Positions 52,009 through 60,846 of a DNA stretch of 64,000 nt are shown here, in pieces. The DNA is from Actinomycetota bacterium (GTDB lineage: Bacteria > Actinomycetota > Thermoleophilia > Gaiellales > Gaiellaceae), in NCBI GenBank assembly GCA_003161615.1, contig PMOB01000006.1, positions 170,743 through 234,742 on the forward strand. Direction: 5' to 3'. Within the stretch, counting starts at the first letter, position 1; each line of letters begins with the position of its first letter. A model generated the notes under the pieces. The model saw nothing but the letters and a program-made list of their open reading frames with translations. It made no database searches and had not been told where the DNA came from. The translations under genes and the position numbers were made by a program.

Positions 52009-53732
52009 GACGCGTCCCGCCTCGGCCGTCTGAGCGCCGGCTTGGCAAGGACGTGGTCGCCGAGGATCAGATAGTCCAAGCCGCTGTCGTAGAAGGCTCG
52101 GATCGCGTCGCGCGGATGGCAGACGATCGGCTCTCCCTGCAGGTTGAACGACGTGTTGAGCACGGCGTACTCGCCGGTCAACGAGCCGAAGGCGTCGATC
52201 AGCTCCCAGTAGCGCGCGTTCTGCTCGCGTTCGACGGTCTGCGGCCGGGCGGTGCCGTCGACGTGGACGACGGCCGGGACAGCGTCGCGCTTCTCCGGGC
52301 GGACGTCGAAGGCCGAGATCATGAACGGCTCGGGAAGGGGCCGCTCGAGATAGTCGGCGGCCCTCTCGGCGGCCAGAGACGGGCAGTAGGGCCGGAAGCT
52401 CGGCCGCAGCTTGACCCGGGTGTCGAGGTATTCCTTGTTCTCGATCCGCACCGGACTCGTGAGGATCGAGCGTGCGCCAAGCGCGCGCGGTCCACTCTCC
52501 ATGCGTCCTTGCACCCAGCCGACGGCGAGGCCATCTGCCAGCAGGCGAGCCGCGTACGCAGGGATGTCGTCCCGCCTCTCGGCGTCGAGACCCCGCGCCG
52601 CCAGCAGCTCGACAATCTCGTCGTTCGAGTACTCCGGGCCGAGATACATGTGCTTGACGTTGCCGATCTCGGTCCCGGGCTGCACGGTGTGACACGCGTG
52701 GAGCGCGGCGCCGGCGGCGAGCCCGGCGTCGCCTGCGTTCGGGTAGATGTGATGCCGGTCGACCTTGCCGGACTCCCGGATCCGCTGGTTGACCTTGACG
52801 TTGAGAAAGACGCCTCCCGCGCAGGCGAGCGCTCTCGTCCCCTCGCGCTCCAGCCAGGGGTAGATGAGGTTCGAGACCTGCTCCTCGAGCACGCGCTGAG
52901 CCGCCGCGGCGATGTTCTCGCGACCGAGGCGGGGAATCAGGGCGGCGATCTTCTCCGCCTCGGGCGAGTGCCACTCGAAGGCGCCGTGGCGGGCCAGGGC
53001 GCGGATCGGTTCGAACACGTGCGGGCGTGCGAGCGAGCCGTCCTCGAACCGCGGGTGGAAAGCGCCGAGAGCATCGAGCGCGGCAGCCGGATCTCCGTAA
53101 GCAGCCAGCGCCATCGTCGTGCCCTCGGCGTCGCCGTGCGCCCAGCCGAGCGCCTCGGTGACATTGCCGTAGAACCACCCGAGGGAACCGTCCTCCTCGA
53201 ACTGGTGCAGTGGCTCGATCTTCCCTGCCTCCCCGCGCCAGATCGCGCCGGACAGCCCGTCGCCGACGCCGTCGAGGGTGACGATCAGCTGCTTGTCGTT
53301 CCAGCCGCTCGTGTAGTACGCCGCCGCCGCGTGGGCCAGGTGGTGCGCGACGTGCACCAGCTCGGTCCCGGCCGCGAGCGGAAAGCTCTTCGCGAGGAGC
53401 GAGCGATCGGAGGAGCCGATGCCGAGGCGGCGGCCGAGGCTCGTCTTGGGTGCCGCCAACGCCGCGCTCGCACCCTCCTCCTTCGAGCTGCCCCAGAGAT
53501 CGAACAGGTCGTTGAGCGGGCGCAGCTGGGCCTCGGTCCCGACCGCGACGACGTCGATGTCGGAGATCACGAGGCCGGCCACTTCGAGGCAGGCGGCGAT
53601 CGCGTGCACCGGGAGGCTCGCGTCGTGCTTGACGCGGCTGACCCGTTCCTCTGCGACGTCCGCGACGAGGCGCCCGTCGACTACTACAGCGGCGCTGCTG
53701 TCGTGCCCCACGTGCAGGCCGAGTACGTTCAT
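52005..53732 (-). CDS. NodU/CmcH-type carbamoyltransferase
   Basis: 575 residues from ATG 53732. The N-terminal ASKHA-type domain (VLGLHVGHDSSAAVVVDGRL, metal site VAHHLAHAAAAYY, LDGVGDG) makes carbamoyl-adenylate from carbamoyl phosphate and ATP. The C-terminal domain (GWVQGRMESGPRALGARSIL, LNTSFNLQGEPIVCHP) transfers carbamoyl. NodU acts on a sugar hydroxyl of Nod factor and CmcH on a cephem; in this locus a sugar of the surface glycan is the likely acceptor. Full length for the family. Confidence 0.9.
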   Translation of the reverse strand: MNVLGLHVGHDSSAAVVVDGRLVADVAEERVSRVKHDASLPVHAIAACLEVAGLVISDIDVVAVGTEAQLRPLNDLFDLWGSSKEEGASAALAAPKTSLGRRLGIGSSDRSLLAKSFPLAAGTELVHVAHHLAHAAAAYYTSGWNDKQLIVTLDGVGDGLSGAIWRGEAGKIEPLHQFEEDGSLGWFYGNVTEALGWAHGDAEGTTMALAAYGDPAAALDALGAFHPRFEDGSLARPHVFEPIRALARHGAFEWHSPEAEKIAALIPRLGRENIAAAAQRVLEEQVSNLIYPWLEREGTRALACAGGVFLNVKVNQRIRESGKVDRHHIYPNAGDAGLAAGAALHACHTVQPGTEIGNVKHMYLGPEYSNDEIVELLAARGLDAERRDDIPAYAARLLADGLAVGWVQGRMESGPRALGARSILTSPVRIENKEYLDTRVKLRPSFRPYCPSLAAERAADYLERPLPEPFMISAFDVRPEKRDAVPAVVHVDGTARPQTVEREQNARYWELIDAFGSLTGEYAVLNTSFNLQGEPIVCHPRDAIRAFYDSGLDYLILGDHVLAKPALRRPRRDAS

Positions 53733-55159
53733 CGGGGCGGCGTGGAGAGCGCGGGCTCCCCGATCGTCTCGATGGCGCGTGCGAGGTAGGAGCGGACCCG
53801 TCCGGTGTCGAGCCCAAGTCTGATCGCCGCCGCGAACTCGCCGGCCGCGACTGCCGCGCGCCCTTGACGGTGGAGGACGAGGCCGGACCACAGACGCAGG
53901 TGCGGATCGCCGGGATACCGGTCGCGGTAGTCGAGAATCCCGCCGTCGGCGGTGACCATGACGTCCGCGGACTCTGCGATCCGCTCGTCGGCCCGCGCTG
54001 CCGCCTCGTCGTCCGGAGCGAGGCCGGCACGGAAGTCCTGTCCGGCGTCTCCCAGGCTCTCGACGAAGCGGCCGGCGCCCGTTTCGGGCAGCCGGTACGA
54101 CGGCCGCGCGCGCTTCGGAAGCTCCATTAGCCGCTCGTAGACCGTCGTCCAGCGAGCCGCCACCGCCTCCGGCGACCAGCGCGCAATCGCGTCGGCGCGC
54201 GCGGCGGCGCCGAGGCGGTCGCGCGTGTCCGGGCGTTCGTGCAGGTGCATAAGCGCCTCGACATACTCGCGCTCGCTTGCGGCGACGAGGCCCGTCCGCT
54301 CGTGGGACACGACGTGGCGGAGCGACGCCGGGCCTAGAACCACGGGCGGCACGCCCGCGTACATCGCCTCCTGAAGCGAGAGCTCGGAGGCGGCGTACGT
54401 GTCCGAGGCGAGCGGATAGCCGAAGACGTCCATCTCTCCGAGCGCGCCGCCGACGTTGTCGACGAAGCCCCGGAGCTCGAACCGATCGGAGATCCCCGCC
54501 TCCACCGCCTGGCGTCGCAGCGTTGCCTCGGCGGAGCCGCTGCCGCAGACGATGAACCGGACGCCCGGGACCTCGACGCCGGCGCACAGCCGGACGAAGT
54601 CCGGATGAAGCTTGGAGAAGTCGAGCTTGCCGACGAAGCCAACCGTGAAGCTCCGGTCCGCGTTGCGCGGGCCAGCCTGGAGGCGCTCCCAACCGGCCAC
54701 GTCCGGGATGTACTCGAGGTGGCTCAAACCCGGCAGCGCCTGCGTCTGGGCGCTGGACGCGACCGTGACGTCCGCGTATTCGAGGAGCTGTGCCGGAAGC
54801 ACCTGAGGGGCGCGCTCGCCCGAGACGTGCGACCAGACGAGGAGGCGCGCGGCGGGCAAGCCGGACCCGAGCGCCCGGTACAGCCAGGGGTTGTTCCAGA
54901 AGTGGACGTGAACGATGTCGGCCGCACGCACGAGCTCCGCCAGTGCGGCTGGCGTGGCCGCGTGTCGCACGCCGGCTCCGCACTCCTCGAGCTGCGCGGC
55001 GGTCGAGGCCTCGGGCGGGGTGAGCGTTGCGACCGTGTGGCTGACGTCGCCGCTCGCCGCAGAAGCCCGGATGAGCGTCAGCAGCGAGTAGGCCGGCCCG
55101 CCCGCCGTCAGCCGCCCGAACAGATGGAGCACCTGGATCGGCGATCTGCGCCCGGTCAC
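53729..55159 (-). CDS. Family 4 glycosyltransferase with a C-terminal extension
   Basis: 476 residues from GTG 55159. GT-B fold: VLHLFGRLTAGGPAYSLLTL at the start and a Glycos_transf_1 domain with FTVGFVGKLDFSKLHPDF and the E-x7-E-like ASELSLQEAMYAGVPPVVLG. After the catalytic part, about 120 residues (YPGDPHLRLWSGLVLHRQGRA, EFAAAIRLGLDTGRVRSYL) look like TPR-type helices, perhaps for complex assembly. Coupled at both ends. Confidence 0.82.
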   Translation of the reverse strand: MTGRRSPIQVLHLFGRLTAGGPAYSLLTLIRASAASGDVSHTVATLTPPEASTAAQLEECGAGVRHAATPAALAELVRAADIVHVHFWNNPWLYRALGSGLPAARLLVWSHVSGERAPQVLPAQLLEYADVTVASSAQTQALPGLSHLEYIPDVAGWERLQAGPRNADRSFTVGFVGKLDFSKLHPDFVRLCAGVEVPGVRFIVCGSGSAEATLRRQAVEAGISDRFELRGFVDNVGGALGEMDVFGYPLASDTYAASELSLQEAMYAGVPPVVLGPASLRHVVSHERTGLVAASEREYVEALMHLHERPDTRDRLGAAARADAIARWSPEAVAARWTTVYERLMELPKRARPSYRLPETGAGRFVESLGDAGQDFRAGLAPDDEAAARADERIAESADVMVTADGGILDYRDRYPGDPHLRLWSGLVLHRQGRAAVAAGEFAAAIRLGLDTGRVRSYLARAIETIGEPALSTPPR

Positions 55160-55857
55160 TCGCCCCGCCCCTCTCGCCGGCGCCGGACCGATCTCCGAAG
55201 CAAGTCGGGGAGCTCGCGACTCAACATCTCCGCAGCACCGTAGGAGAGGTTCGCATCGTGCACTCGCTTGTACAGCAAGACCTCGGGCACGACATGGCTG
55301 GTGAGCGGGAGATCCTTCGCCCTGGCGAACCAGTCGATGTCATTGGCGATGGTGAGATCGGTTCGGAACTCGCCGACTTTCTCGAACGCCTCTCGCCGGA
55401 TGAGCAGCGCGCTCGGCATGTTGGCGACGTGCGCGGAACCGAGCAGCTCAGGGTCGAATCCTGCCGGCATCGCCACTCCCGGTTCCGCCAGGAACTCCAC
55501 CTCGGCGATCACGTAGTCGACCTCGGGACGCGTGCGCAGGACGTCTACCTGGCGCTCGAGCTTCTCGGGCTCCCAGAGGTCGTCGCTGTCGAGAATCGCG
55601 ACCAGGTCGCCTTCCGAGGCCGCGATCCCTTCGTTCCACGCCCCGGCGAAGCCTGTAGCCCCAGCCTGCTGGATGCACCGCACGCCAGGATACGAGGCTG
55701 CGATCCAAGCACTCCCGTCCGTCGACGCTCCGTCCACGACCACCACCTCGAGGCGCGAGTACGTCTGCGCGTGGACGCTCTCGATCGCCTGTGCGAGGAA
55801 GCGCGCGCCGTTTCGCACCGCGATCACGACGCTGACGAGCGGGTTCCACGCGCTCAT
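55156..55857 (-). CDS. Family 2 glycosyltransferase
   Basis: 233 residues from ATG 55857. VSVVIAVRNGARFLAQAIES, VVDGASTDGSAWI and the DxD-type VAILDSDDLWEPEKL define the GT-A core; NDIDWFARAKDLPL is the acceptor-side motif. Overlaps both neighbours by 4 bp. Ordinary member of the cluster; donor and acceptor unknown. Confidence 0.87.
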   Translation of the reverse strand: MSAWNPLVSVVIAVRNGARFLAQAIESVHAQTYSRLEVVVVDGASTDGSAWIAASYPGVRCIQQAGATGFAGAWNEGIAASEGDLVAILDSDDLWEPEKLERQVDVLRTRPEVDYVIAEVEFLAEPGVAMPAGFDPELLGSAHVANMPSALLIRREAFEKVGEFRTDLTIANDIDWFARAKDLPLTSHVVPEVLLYKRVHDANLSYGAAEMLSRELPDLLRRSVRRRREGRGE

Positions 55858-57407
55858 GGGCGAGCCAGGCTCCGGGCGTCACGGATCCGCGCGAGGAGTC
55901 GCGAGACGTTCCCGCTGAACGCGACGTCTTCGAGGAACGCGTCGTAGTCCTTGTCGGGAGCTACCAGGTCCGGGCCGGTCAACGGAAACCCCGCCGGCCG
56001 GGTCGACATGTCCGCGAACATGCTGATCGGGCCGCGCGGATCGGTGAGATTCACGAGCTGCAGATCCTCGTCGGCGGCGAACGACACGAGGTTGACGGTC
56101 GGTGCGGCGCAGAAGCCCGCCTTCGACCAGCAAGTGAACGTCCACGCCGCCCGCCGGTCGCCGTTGCCGGCGTAGGCGTCGTCGAACGACCGAGCCCAGA
56201 ACGAAGCGACGCGCTCGTCGCCAACCAGCTCTTCCAGCCACCCGGAGTCGCGCAGCTGCGGCCACACCGCCATCGCCGGGTAGTGCAGCTCCCACGCGCG
56301 ACGCCACGTCGCCCACCCGCCGGGCATCGGGTAGCGGGTGAAGCGGTAACGGTCGGGCCGGGCGTCGCAGTCGGAGCTGAGCTCGGCGCCTACGATCGCC
56401 AGCACCTGCTCGTCCTCGCGGTGCCGCGCGAGCAGCTCTTCGCAGAAGCGGAAGAAGGTCGGGTCAGGACGACAGCCGTCCTCGAGCACGATCGCCTGGT
56501 CGGCACTCTCGAACGCAGATGCGAGCTCCGCCTCGCAGCGCACGACCGGAGTCTCGACGTCGTGCGGGGGAAGGGACTGCTGTGTCCGCCGCCTCGGCCG
56601 GCCCGTTCCGAGCGACTCGAGCTGCGGCAGCCCCATCTGCTCGGTCTCGCCGGAGAAGTGAAGGAAGTGGACGTCCCGAAGAGCCTCGGTCGCCGCACTC
56701 GCGGCGCGGGGATGGTCTGGGCGGTTGAGGAGGAAGGGGAAGTGGAGGGCCTTGTACTCGAGCCACACGTAGTTGAAGCGGGGATCGAGCCAGTGGACGC
56801 ACCCCGTACGCAGCAGCTCGTAGGAGAGCGCGCGCATCTCGTGGTTCCAGCCGATGCCTTTGTAGGCGAAGTCGTGGTTCCGGTAGACGTCGAGCAGAAG
56901 CTCGCGGTGGTGGTGCGGGGAGAGGACCATCACGCCGGCCCGGGCGACCTCGTCAAACGAGGGCGGGAGATCGTACGCCGCGTAGAAGTCGCGAGCCGTG
57001 TCGTTGCGGATGAACCCGCTGCCGCTCAGCTGCCAGTAGCGCTGGAGCTTCGCGAGGATCCGCGGGTACTCCTCCACCGAAGGGCACGCGAATTCGTCGG
57101 TTGCTCCGACCAGCTCGACCGGCACTCCATCGACGATCGACGGGGCGGCCGGATTGATCAGCACGTCGACGTCGACCATGACGATCCGCTCGTAGCGCTG
57201 CGCGAACGGCTGGTTGAGGAGGAGGAGCCGTTGCCAGGCCGGAGTGCGTTCGCGCGCCCGCGCGGACGTGTCGAGCGGCTCGTCGACACAGATCACGTCG
57301 TAGCCGTGGCGGTCCGCGTAGCGCTGCCAGTTCTCGGCGCAGTGACGCCGCCACAGCTCCCGGTGGTGGTCGCCGAGCGCAAGCGTCACGAGAGCAACCT
57401 TGCTCAC
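55854..57407 (-). CDS. Two-part glycosyltransferase (galactosyltransferase-like N-terminus)
   Basis: 517 residues from GTG 57407. The first ~290 resemble GMA12/MNN10-type galactosyl- or mannosyltransferases: KVALVTLALGDHHRELWRRHC, IVMVDVDVLINPAAPS (DxD), GIGWNHEMRALSYELLRTG. The last ~230 (VRCEAELASAFESADQAIVLEDGCRPDPTFF, GGWATWRRAWELHYPAM, WSKAGFCAAPTVNLVSF) look like a second GT-A domain of the kind seen in 'hemolytic' or GT2-like proteins. It could therefore add two sugars. Coupled to the kinase-like gene by GTGA. Confidence 0.75.
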   Translation of the reverse strand: MSKVALVTLALGDHHRELWRRHCAENWQRYADRHGYDVICVDEPLDTSARARERTPAWQRLLLLNQPFAQRYERIVMVDVDVLINPAAPSIVDGVPVELVGATDEFACPSVEEYPRILAKLQRYWQLSGSGFIRNDTARDFYAAYDLPPSFDEVARAGVMVLSPHHHRELLLDVYRNHDFAYKGIGWNHEMRALSYELLRTGCVHWLDPRFNYVWLEYKALHFPFLLNRPDHPRAASAATEALRDVHFLHFSGETEQMGLPQLESLGTGRPRRRTQQSLPPHDVETPVVRCEAELASAFESADQAIVLEDGCRPDPTFFRFCEELLARHREDEQVLAIVGAELSSDCDARPDRYRFTRYPMPGGWATWRRAWELHYPAMAVWPQLRDSGWLEELVGDERVASFWARSFDDAYAGNGDRRAAWTFTCWSKAGFCAAPTVNLVSFAADEDLQLVNLTDPRGPISMFADMSTRPAGFPLTGPDLVAPDKDYDAFLEDVAFSGNVSRLLARIRDARSLARP

Positions 57408-58423
57408 AGAAGGCCCTCGACAGCTGTCGCGATGCCGGCCGGGTCGGTGCCGCACTCTAGGTGGACGGCCGGAGTGGCGCCGACGACGCGCGCGAGCTGC
57501 TCGAGCATCGGCTGGCCGGCGCCCGGAACGTTCCTCAACGCCCAGGGAGCAAGCGCCGCCAGCGCGTCACCGGAAGTCGCGGCGCGAACCCGGCTGCGCG
57601 GCCCGGAGAACTGTTCGACGATCCCGATCGCCGACAGCGGCGCTTCGGTCATGAGCGCGGCCGGTGCGTGGTCGTCGAGGAAGATCGTCTCGTAGCCCCC
57701 GGCCGAGGTCCAGTCGGCTCCGGCGGAGAGCGGTGCGAGATGCTGCATGAGGTCGAGTGTCCTCCGACTGGCGTGGGTCGTGCGATAGACCGAGCGAAGC
57801 AACGTGGTTTCTCCGGCATCGAGCAAGCACGCGTCGTCGCCGATGTACCGCAGGCCACCGCGCACGCAGGCGTGCATCGCGTGCGACTTGCCGCTTCCCG
57901 GCGCGCCCGCCAGCAACACGCTTCCCCTCTCGTTGCCGACCGCGGCCGCCGGCACGAGGTAGACGCCACGAGCGCCGAGCCAGTCTCCAAGGATCGGGCT
58001 CAGCGGGTAGAGGGGGTGGCGGCGGTTCCAGAGCCCTCGCTCCTGCCAGTAGTAGCCGGCGGCCCGCGCGCGATCGAACACGGTCAACGCCCCGTCGTGA
58101 GCGAGGAAGAAGCCGCCGTGGGGCAGATCGCCTCTCACGGCTCCGCCCGCCAAAACCGCGTTCTGCCACGGCCCGTGCGGCATCTCCCCGTCGATCTCGC
58201 ACACCGCCACGACGAGCTCCGGCTCCCCCGCCTGAGCAACGCGCAGGTGGTCCAGCGCGGAGAGCAAGCGCTGCAGGGTCGGCGGCCCTGCCAGTCGAAC
58301 CCGAATCCGATGGCCGGCAATCCGGTAGTCGCGGTCCTCGTAGCCGCCGGCGGCGTAGGAGGCGGCATCTGCTGCCCGTGCCAGCTCGTCGGAGAAGACG
58401 GTCGACGACCCCGCCGGGGTCAA
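57404..58423 (-). CDS. HPr kinase-like P-loop ATPase (HprK-related A type)
   Basis: 339 residues from a TTG start overlapping the PqqD stop. The P-loop is VLLAGAPGSGKSHAMHA; GLRYIGDDACLLD carries the acidic residue that follows the Walker B strand in HPr kinase. The N-terminal ~150 residues (YRIAGHRIRVRLAG, FFLAHDGALTVFDRARAAGYYW) are specific to the HprK-related proteins that occur with PqqD-family and NTP_transf_5 proteins. Such kinases in lasso-peptide clusters phosphorylate the peptide tail; the target here is unknown. Confidence 0.75.
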   Translation of the reverse strand: MTPAGSSTVFSDELARAADAASYAAGGYEDRDYRIAGHRIRVRLAGPPTLQRLLSALDHLRVAQAGEPELVVAVCEIDGEMPHGPWQNAVLAGGAVRGDLPHGGFFLAHDGALTVFDRARAAGYYWQERGLWNRRHPLYPLSPILGDWLGARGVYLVPAAAVGNERGSVLLAGAPGSGKSHAMHACVRGGLRYIGDDACLLDAGETTLLRSVYRTTHASRRTLDLMQHLAPLSAGADWTSAGGYETIFLDDHAPAALMTEAPLSAIGIVEQFSGPRSRVRAATSGDALAALAPWALRNVPGAGQPMLEQLARVVGATPAVHLECGTDPAGIATAVEGLL

Positions 58424-58839
58424 CGTTCCTCGGCCCAGCCCCCAACCCCGATGTCGTGGATCGGGTCGAGCAGCAGCAGCTCCTGCATGTCGGTGTAGCG
58501 CTCGAGCGCCGGGGCCGTGAAGCCCGTCCCGGTGGGCCAGGTCACCGACGGAGCCCCCGGCTGATCGCCGTTCTCCGCCTCCACGACGAGGTCCTCGGCG
58601 ACCAAGGTGTCGATGAACGCCCGCACGGCGGCTTCCACCTCGTCGGCCGACGCGCCGGATTGACGGGCGACGTCGTCGACGAGCTCAGCGACCTGCACCC
58701 CCCGCTCGAGCTCGATCCACAGCCTGCTGCCGGAACTGTTGAGCGCGTAGTAGACGCCCGCATCCAGGTTGACGATGATCGTCTCATCCCCGACCGTCTC
58801 GTGGACAACGGGAGGACTATTCGGGCGGAAGCGGCTCAT
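58420..58839 (-). CDS. PqqD-family protein (RiPP recognition element) with a C-terminal tail
   Basis: 139 residues from ATG 58839. Residues ~10-95 are a PqqD winged-helix RRE: VVHETVGDETIIVNLDAGVYYALNSSGSRLW, then ELVDDVARQSGASADEV and FIDTLVAEDLV. PqqD domains bind leader peptides in RiPP pathways. Beyond the domain is a ~40-residue tail (TAPALERYTDMQELLLLDPI, HDIGVGGWAEER) that resembles a small substrate peptide more than part of the fold. No separate precursor gene is visible nearby. Lies between an exostosin-like gene and the first kinase-like gene, overlapping both by 4 bp. Confidence 0.78.
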   Translation of the reverse strand: MSRFRPNSPPVVHETVGDETIIVNLDAGVYYALNSSGSRLWIELERGVQVAELVDDVARQSGASADEVEAAVRAFIDTLVAEDLVVEAENGDQPGAPSVTWPTGTGFTAPALERYTDMQELLLLDPIHDIGVGGWAEER

Positions 58840-59771
58840 CCTCTGGGTCGGCGGAGGATATCCAAGCGGTCTGCGTGGTGTGAAAGGCGCAGACACGGAG
58901 CTGGCCTGGGCGGTCGCGCTGTCGCCTCCGTCTCCAACCGATCCGGTGTCAGATCGGACCAATCGTCGAGCGCCACCATCGGGCAGCCTTCGCTCGCCCA
59001 GAGGTCGGTGTGGGCGGATTGCTCGACGACCGGAGTGACGCCGAGGTACTGGCACTCCCAGAAACGATGCGTGTCGATTCCGTTGCCACGCGGGCACGCG
59101 CAGAACCGGTGGCGGCTCAGATCGCGGAGATAGTCGCCGTAGGACAACTGGCCCGCGCCTGGCCTCGGCAGGTCGGGGAAGGCTCTGTGGACGGCTTCCC
59201 AGGCGCGGCGCCGGTCGGGATGGGTCTCGAGGTCGAAGGCGGCGTGGATGAGATGGGTATTCGGAATCGCCTCCGCGGCAACCTCGCTCAGGAGCGCGGT
59301 ATCGCCGTGCGGCCAGCGGCGGTTCGCAATACCGATCGGTAGCGGGCTGAGCTTGGGATGACGGACGAGCAGGTTCTGCGCGAACCACTTGCGGAGCTTT
59401 TCCCCCGCCTCTTCGACCCATGGCAGCTCCGCTGCGCCGATCTCGTGGTCGCTGTTGTGCGTCACCAGCGTGTAGCCACTGCCGGTCAGGCGCGGCCAAA
59501 CGTGCTTCTTGAAGAGCGCCAGGGCATCGGTGTAGAGGAAGATCGAGCGCGCGCGAGAGAGGCGGCTGAGCTCTTCCTCGTCGAGCTCGCGGTGAGTCTC
59601 GAACTCGATCACCTCGGTCGTACCCGGACGTGGGCCTCGACCGCGCCGGGCGATCATCCGTGGCAGCAGCGTGATCTCGGCAAGTGCTTGCAGCCGCTCG
59701 CCGGTCACGATCTCCACCTCCGGAACCGGCCACGGCGCTGCCAGCTCGCGACCGCGGACCGCAGCGCTCAA
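58836..59771 (-). CDS. Exostosin-like glycosyltransferase
   Basis: 311 residues from a TTG start that overlaps the preceding stop. The pattern YTLVTHNSDHEIG, SPLPIGIANRRWPHGD and HRFCACPRGNGIDTHRFWECQYLGVTPVV is the GT47/exostosin-type C-terminal block (CPRG, DTHR.WE), seen in bacterial glycan loci. It should transfer a sugar from a UDP donor. No signal peptide. The start region (ELAAPWPVPEVEIVTGERLQAL) is clean. Confidence 0.72.
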   Translation of the reverse strand: MSAAVRGRELAAPWPVPEVEIVTGERLQALAEITLLPRMIARRGRGPRPGTTEVIEFETHRELDEEELSRLSRARSIFLYTDALALFKKHVWPRLTGSGYTLVTHNSDHEIGAAELPWVEEAGEKLRKWFAQNLLVRHPKLSPLPIGIANRRWPHGDTALLSEVAAEAIPNTHLIHAAFDLETHPDRRRAWEAVHRAFPDLPRPGAGQLSYGDYLRDLSRHRFCACPRGNGIDTHRFWECQYLGVTPVVEQSAHTDLWASEGCPMVALDDWSDLTPDRLETEATARPPRPAPCLRLSHHADRLDILRRPRG

Positions 59772-60832
59772 CGCTCGTCCTCGAGGAGGGAGGCCAGCAG
59801 GACTGCCCCTTCCTCGACGCGCGAGCCGCTGACGAACTCGAAGGCGGGGACGCGGCGCACGACGTCCGCGATCAGCGCCATTGCCGCGGCCCCCTCGTCC
59901 GATGCCTGGAAGAGCGTGCTCGGGGCTAGCGCGTGAAGGGCAGCTCCCTGAGAGACGGGGCTCAGGGTGGCGGTACGAGCACCGGACCGGCGCGGAATCA
60001 CGATTGCCTTGACGGCCGTCGCCGGCCTCAGCTGGGACGGCGCCACCTCGGAGATGTCCAGCACCGCCTTGTCCTCGCCGTCGAGCGAAGACCACGGCGT
60101 GAGGTTCGGCCGAAGGGCCGGGGAGTCCCACGTCAGCCGGACGGTGCTGTAGAGGGAATGTGCGACAGGACCGACGGCGCCTGACGCGAGCAACACGTAG
60201 TCGTCGCCGAGGTACTCCATTCCGGCCGCGACGCAGCTCATCGCGAGCGTCGACTTCCCGCTGCCGCCGCGTCCGGTGAGCAGGGCACCCCGACCGTGGG
60301 AGCCGACCGCGCCCGCGTGCACGGCATGCCGCCCCGGGGCGGCAAGGATCCAGCCCAGGAGCATCCGCAGCGGAGCGGCACGCCACCACGCCGGAAGCGC
60401 CGCGGCCGACGCAGCCCAGACGACTGCCACACGCTCCGCGAGATCGGCAATGACGATCGTCCCCACGTTCAGATCGACGATCACCTTGTGCCGTGCATCG
60501 TTGTAGCCACGAACGGCTCCAAGCGGACCCGCGTCCTCGCGGCGCCACGGTGGCGAGGGCGGCGGAAGGCTGGCCGACGCCGAGTCCCAGAGCTCGACCA
60601 CGAATGGCGGGCTCGACTCGTCCGCCACGACCCGCGGAGCGAGCGCCGGAAGCACTGCCTCAGCCATGTCGCCCGCCATGACGAACCTGACCGCTGTCCC
60701 GTCTATCGCGACGGTGGCGACCTGCGGCGGACCGACCGCTCGGCAAACCGCCTCCAAGCGTTCGCGCATCGCCTGCAGGTACGGAGAGACGCGATCGGCA
60801 ACGTCGGCTGGCGCCAGGTCTGCTCGTCCCAC
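59768..60832 (-). CDS. Second HPr kinase-like P-loop ATPase (HprK-related B type)
   Basis: 354 residues from GTG 60832. P-loop ALLTGRGGSGKSTLAMSCV, then GMEYLGDDYVLLASGAVGP, as in the first kinase-like protein but otherwise clearly divergent, including a longer N-terminus (SPYLQAMRERLEAVCRAVG). A PIPRRSGARTATLSPVSQGAALH segment follows near the C-terminus. Two different HprK-like proteins with a PqqD protein is the pattern of the HprK-A/HprK-B families described bioinformatically only; substrate unknown. Separated from the cupin gene by 14 bp. Confidence 0.75.
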   Translation of the reverse strand: MGRADLAPADVADRVSPYLQAMRERLEAVCRAVGPPQVATVAIDGTAVRFVMAGDMAEAVLPALAPRVVADESSPPFVVELWDSASASLPPPSPPWRREDAGPLGAVRGYNDARHKVIVDLNVGTIVIADLAERVAVVWAASAAALPAWWRAAPLRMLLGWILAAPGRHAVHAGAVGSHGRGALLTGRGGSGKSTLAMSCVAAGMEYLGDDYVLLASGAVGPVAHSLYSTVRLTWDSPALRPNLTPWSSLDGEDKAVLDISEVAPSQLRPATAVKAIVIPRRSGARTATLSPVSQGAALHALAPSTLFQASDEGAAAMALIADVVRRVPAFEFVSGSRVEEGAVLLASLLEDER

Positions 60833-60846
60833 GGCGACCCGAAGCC

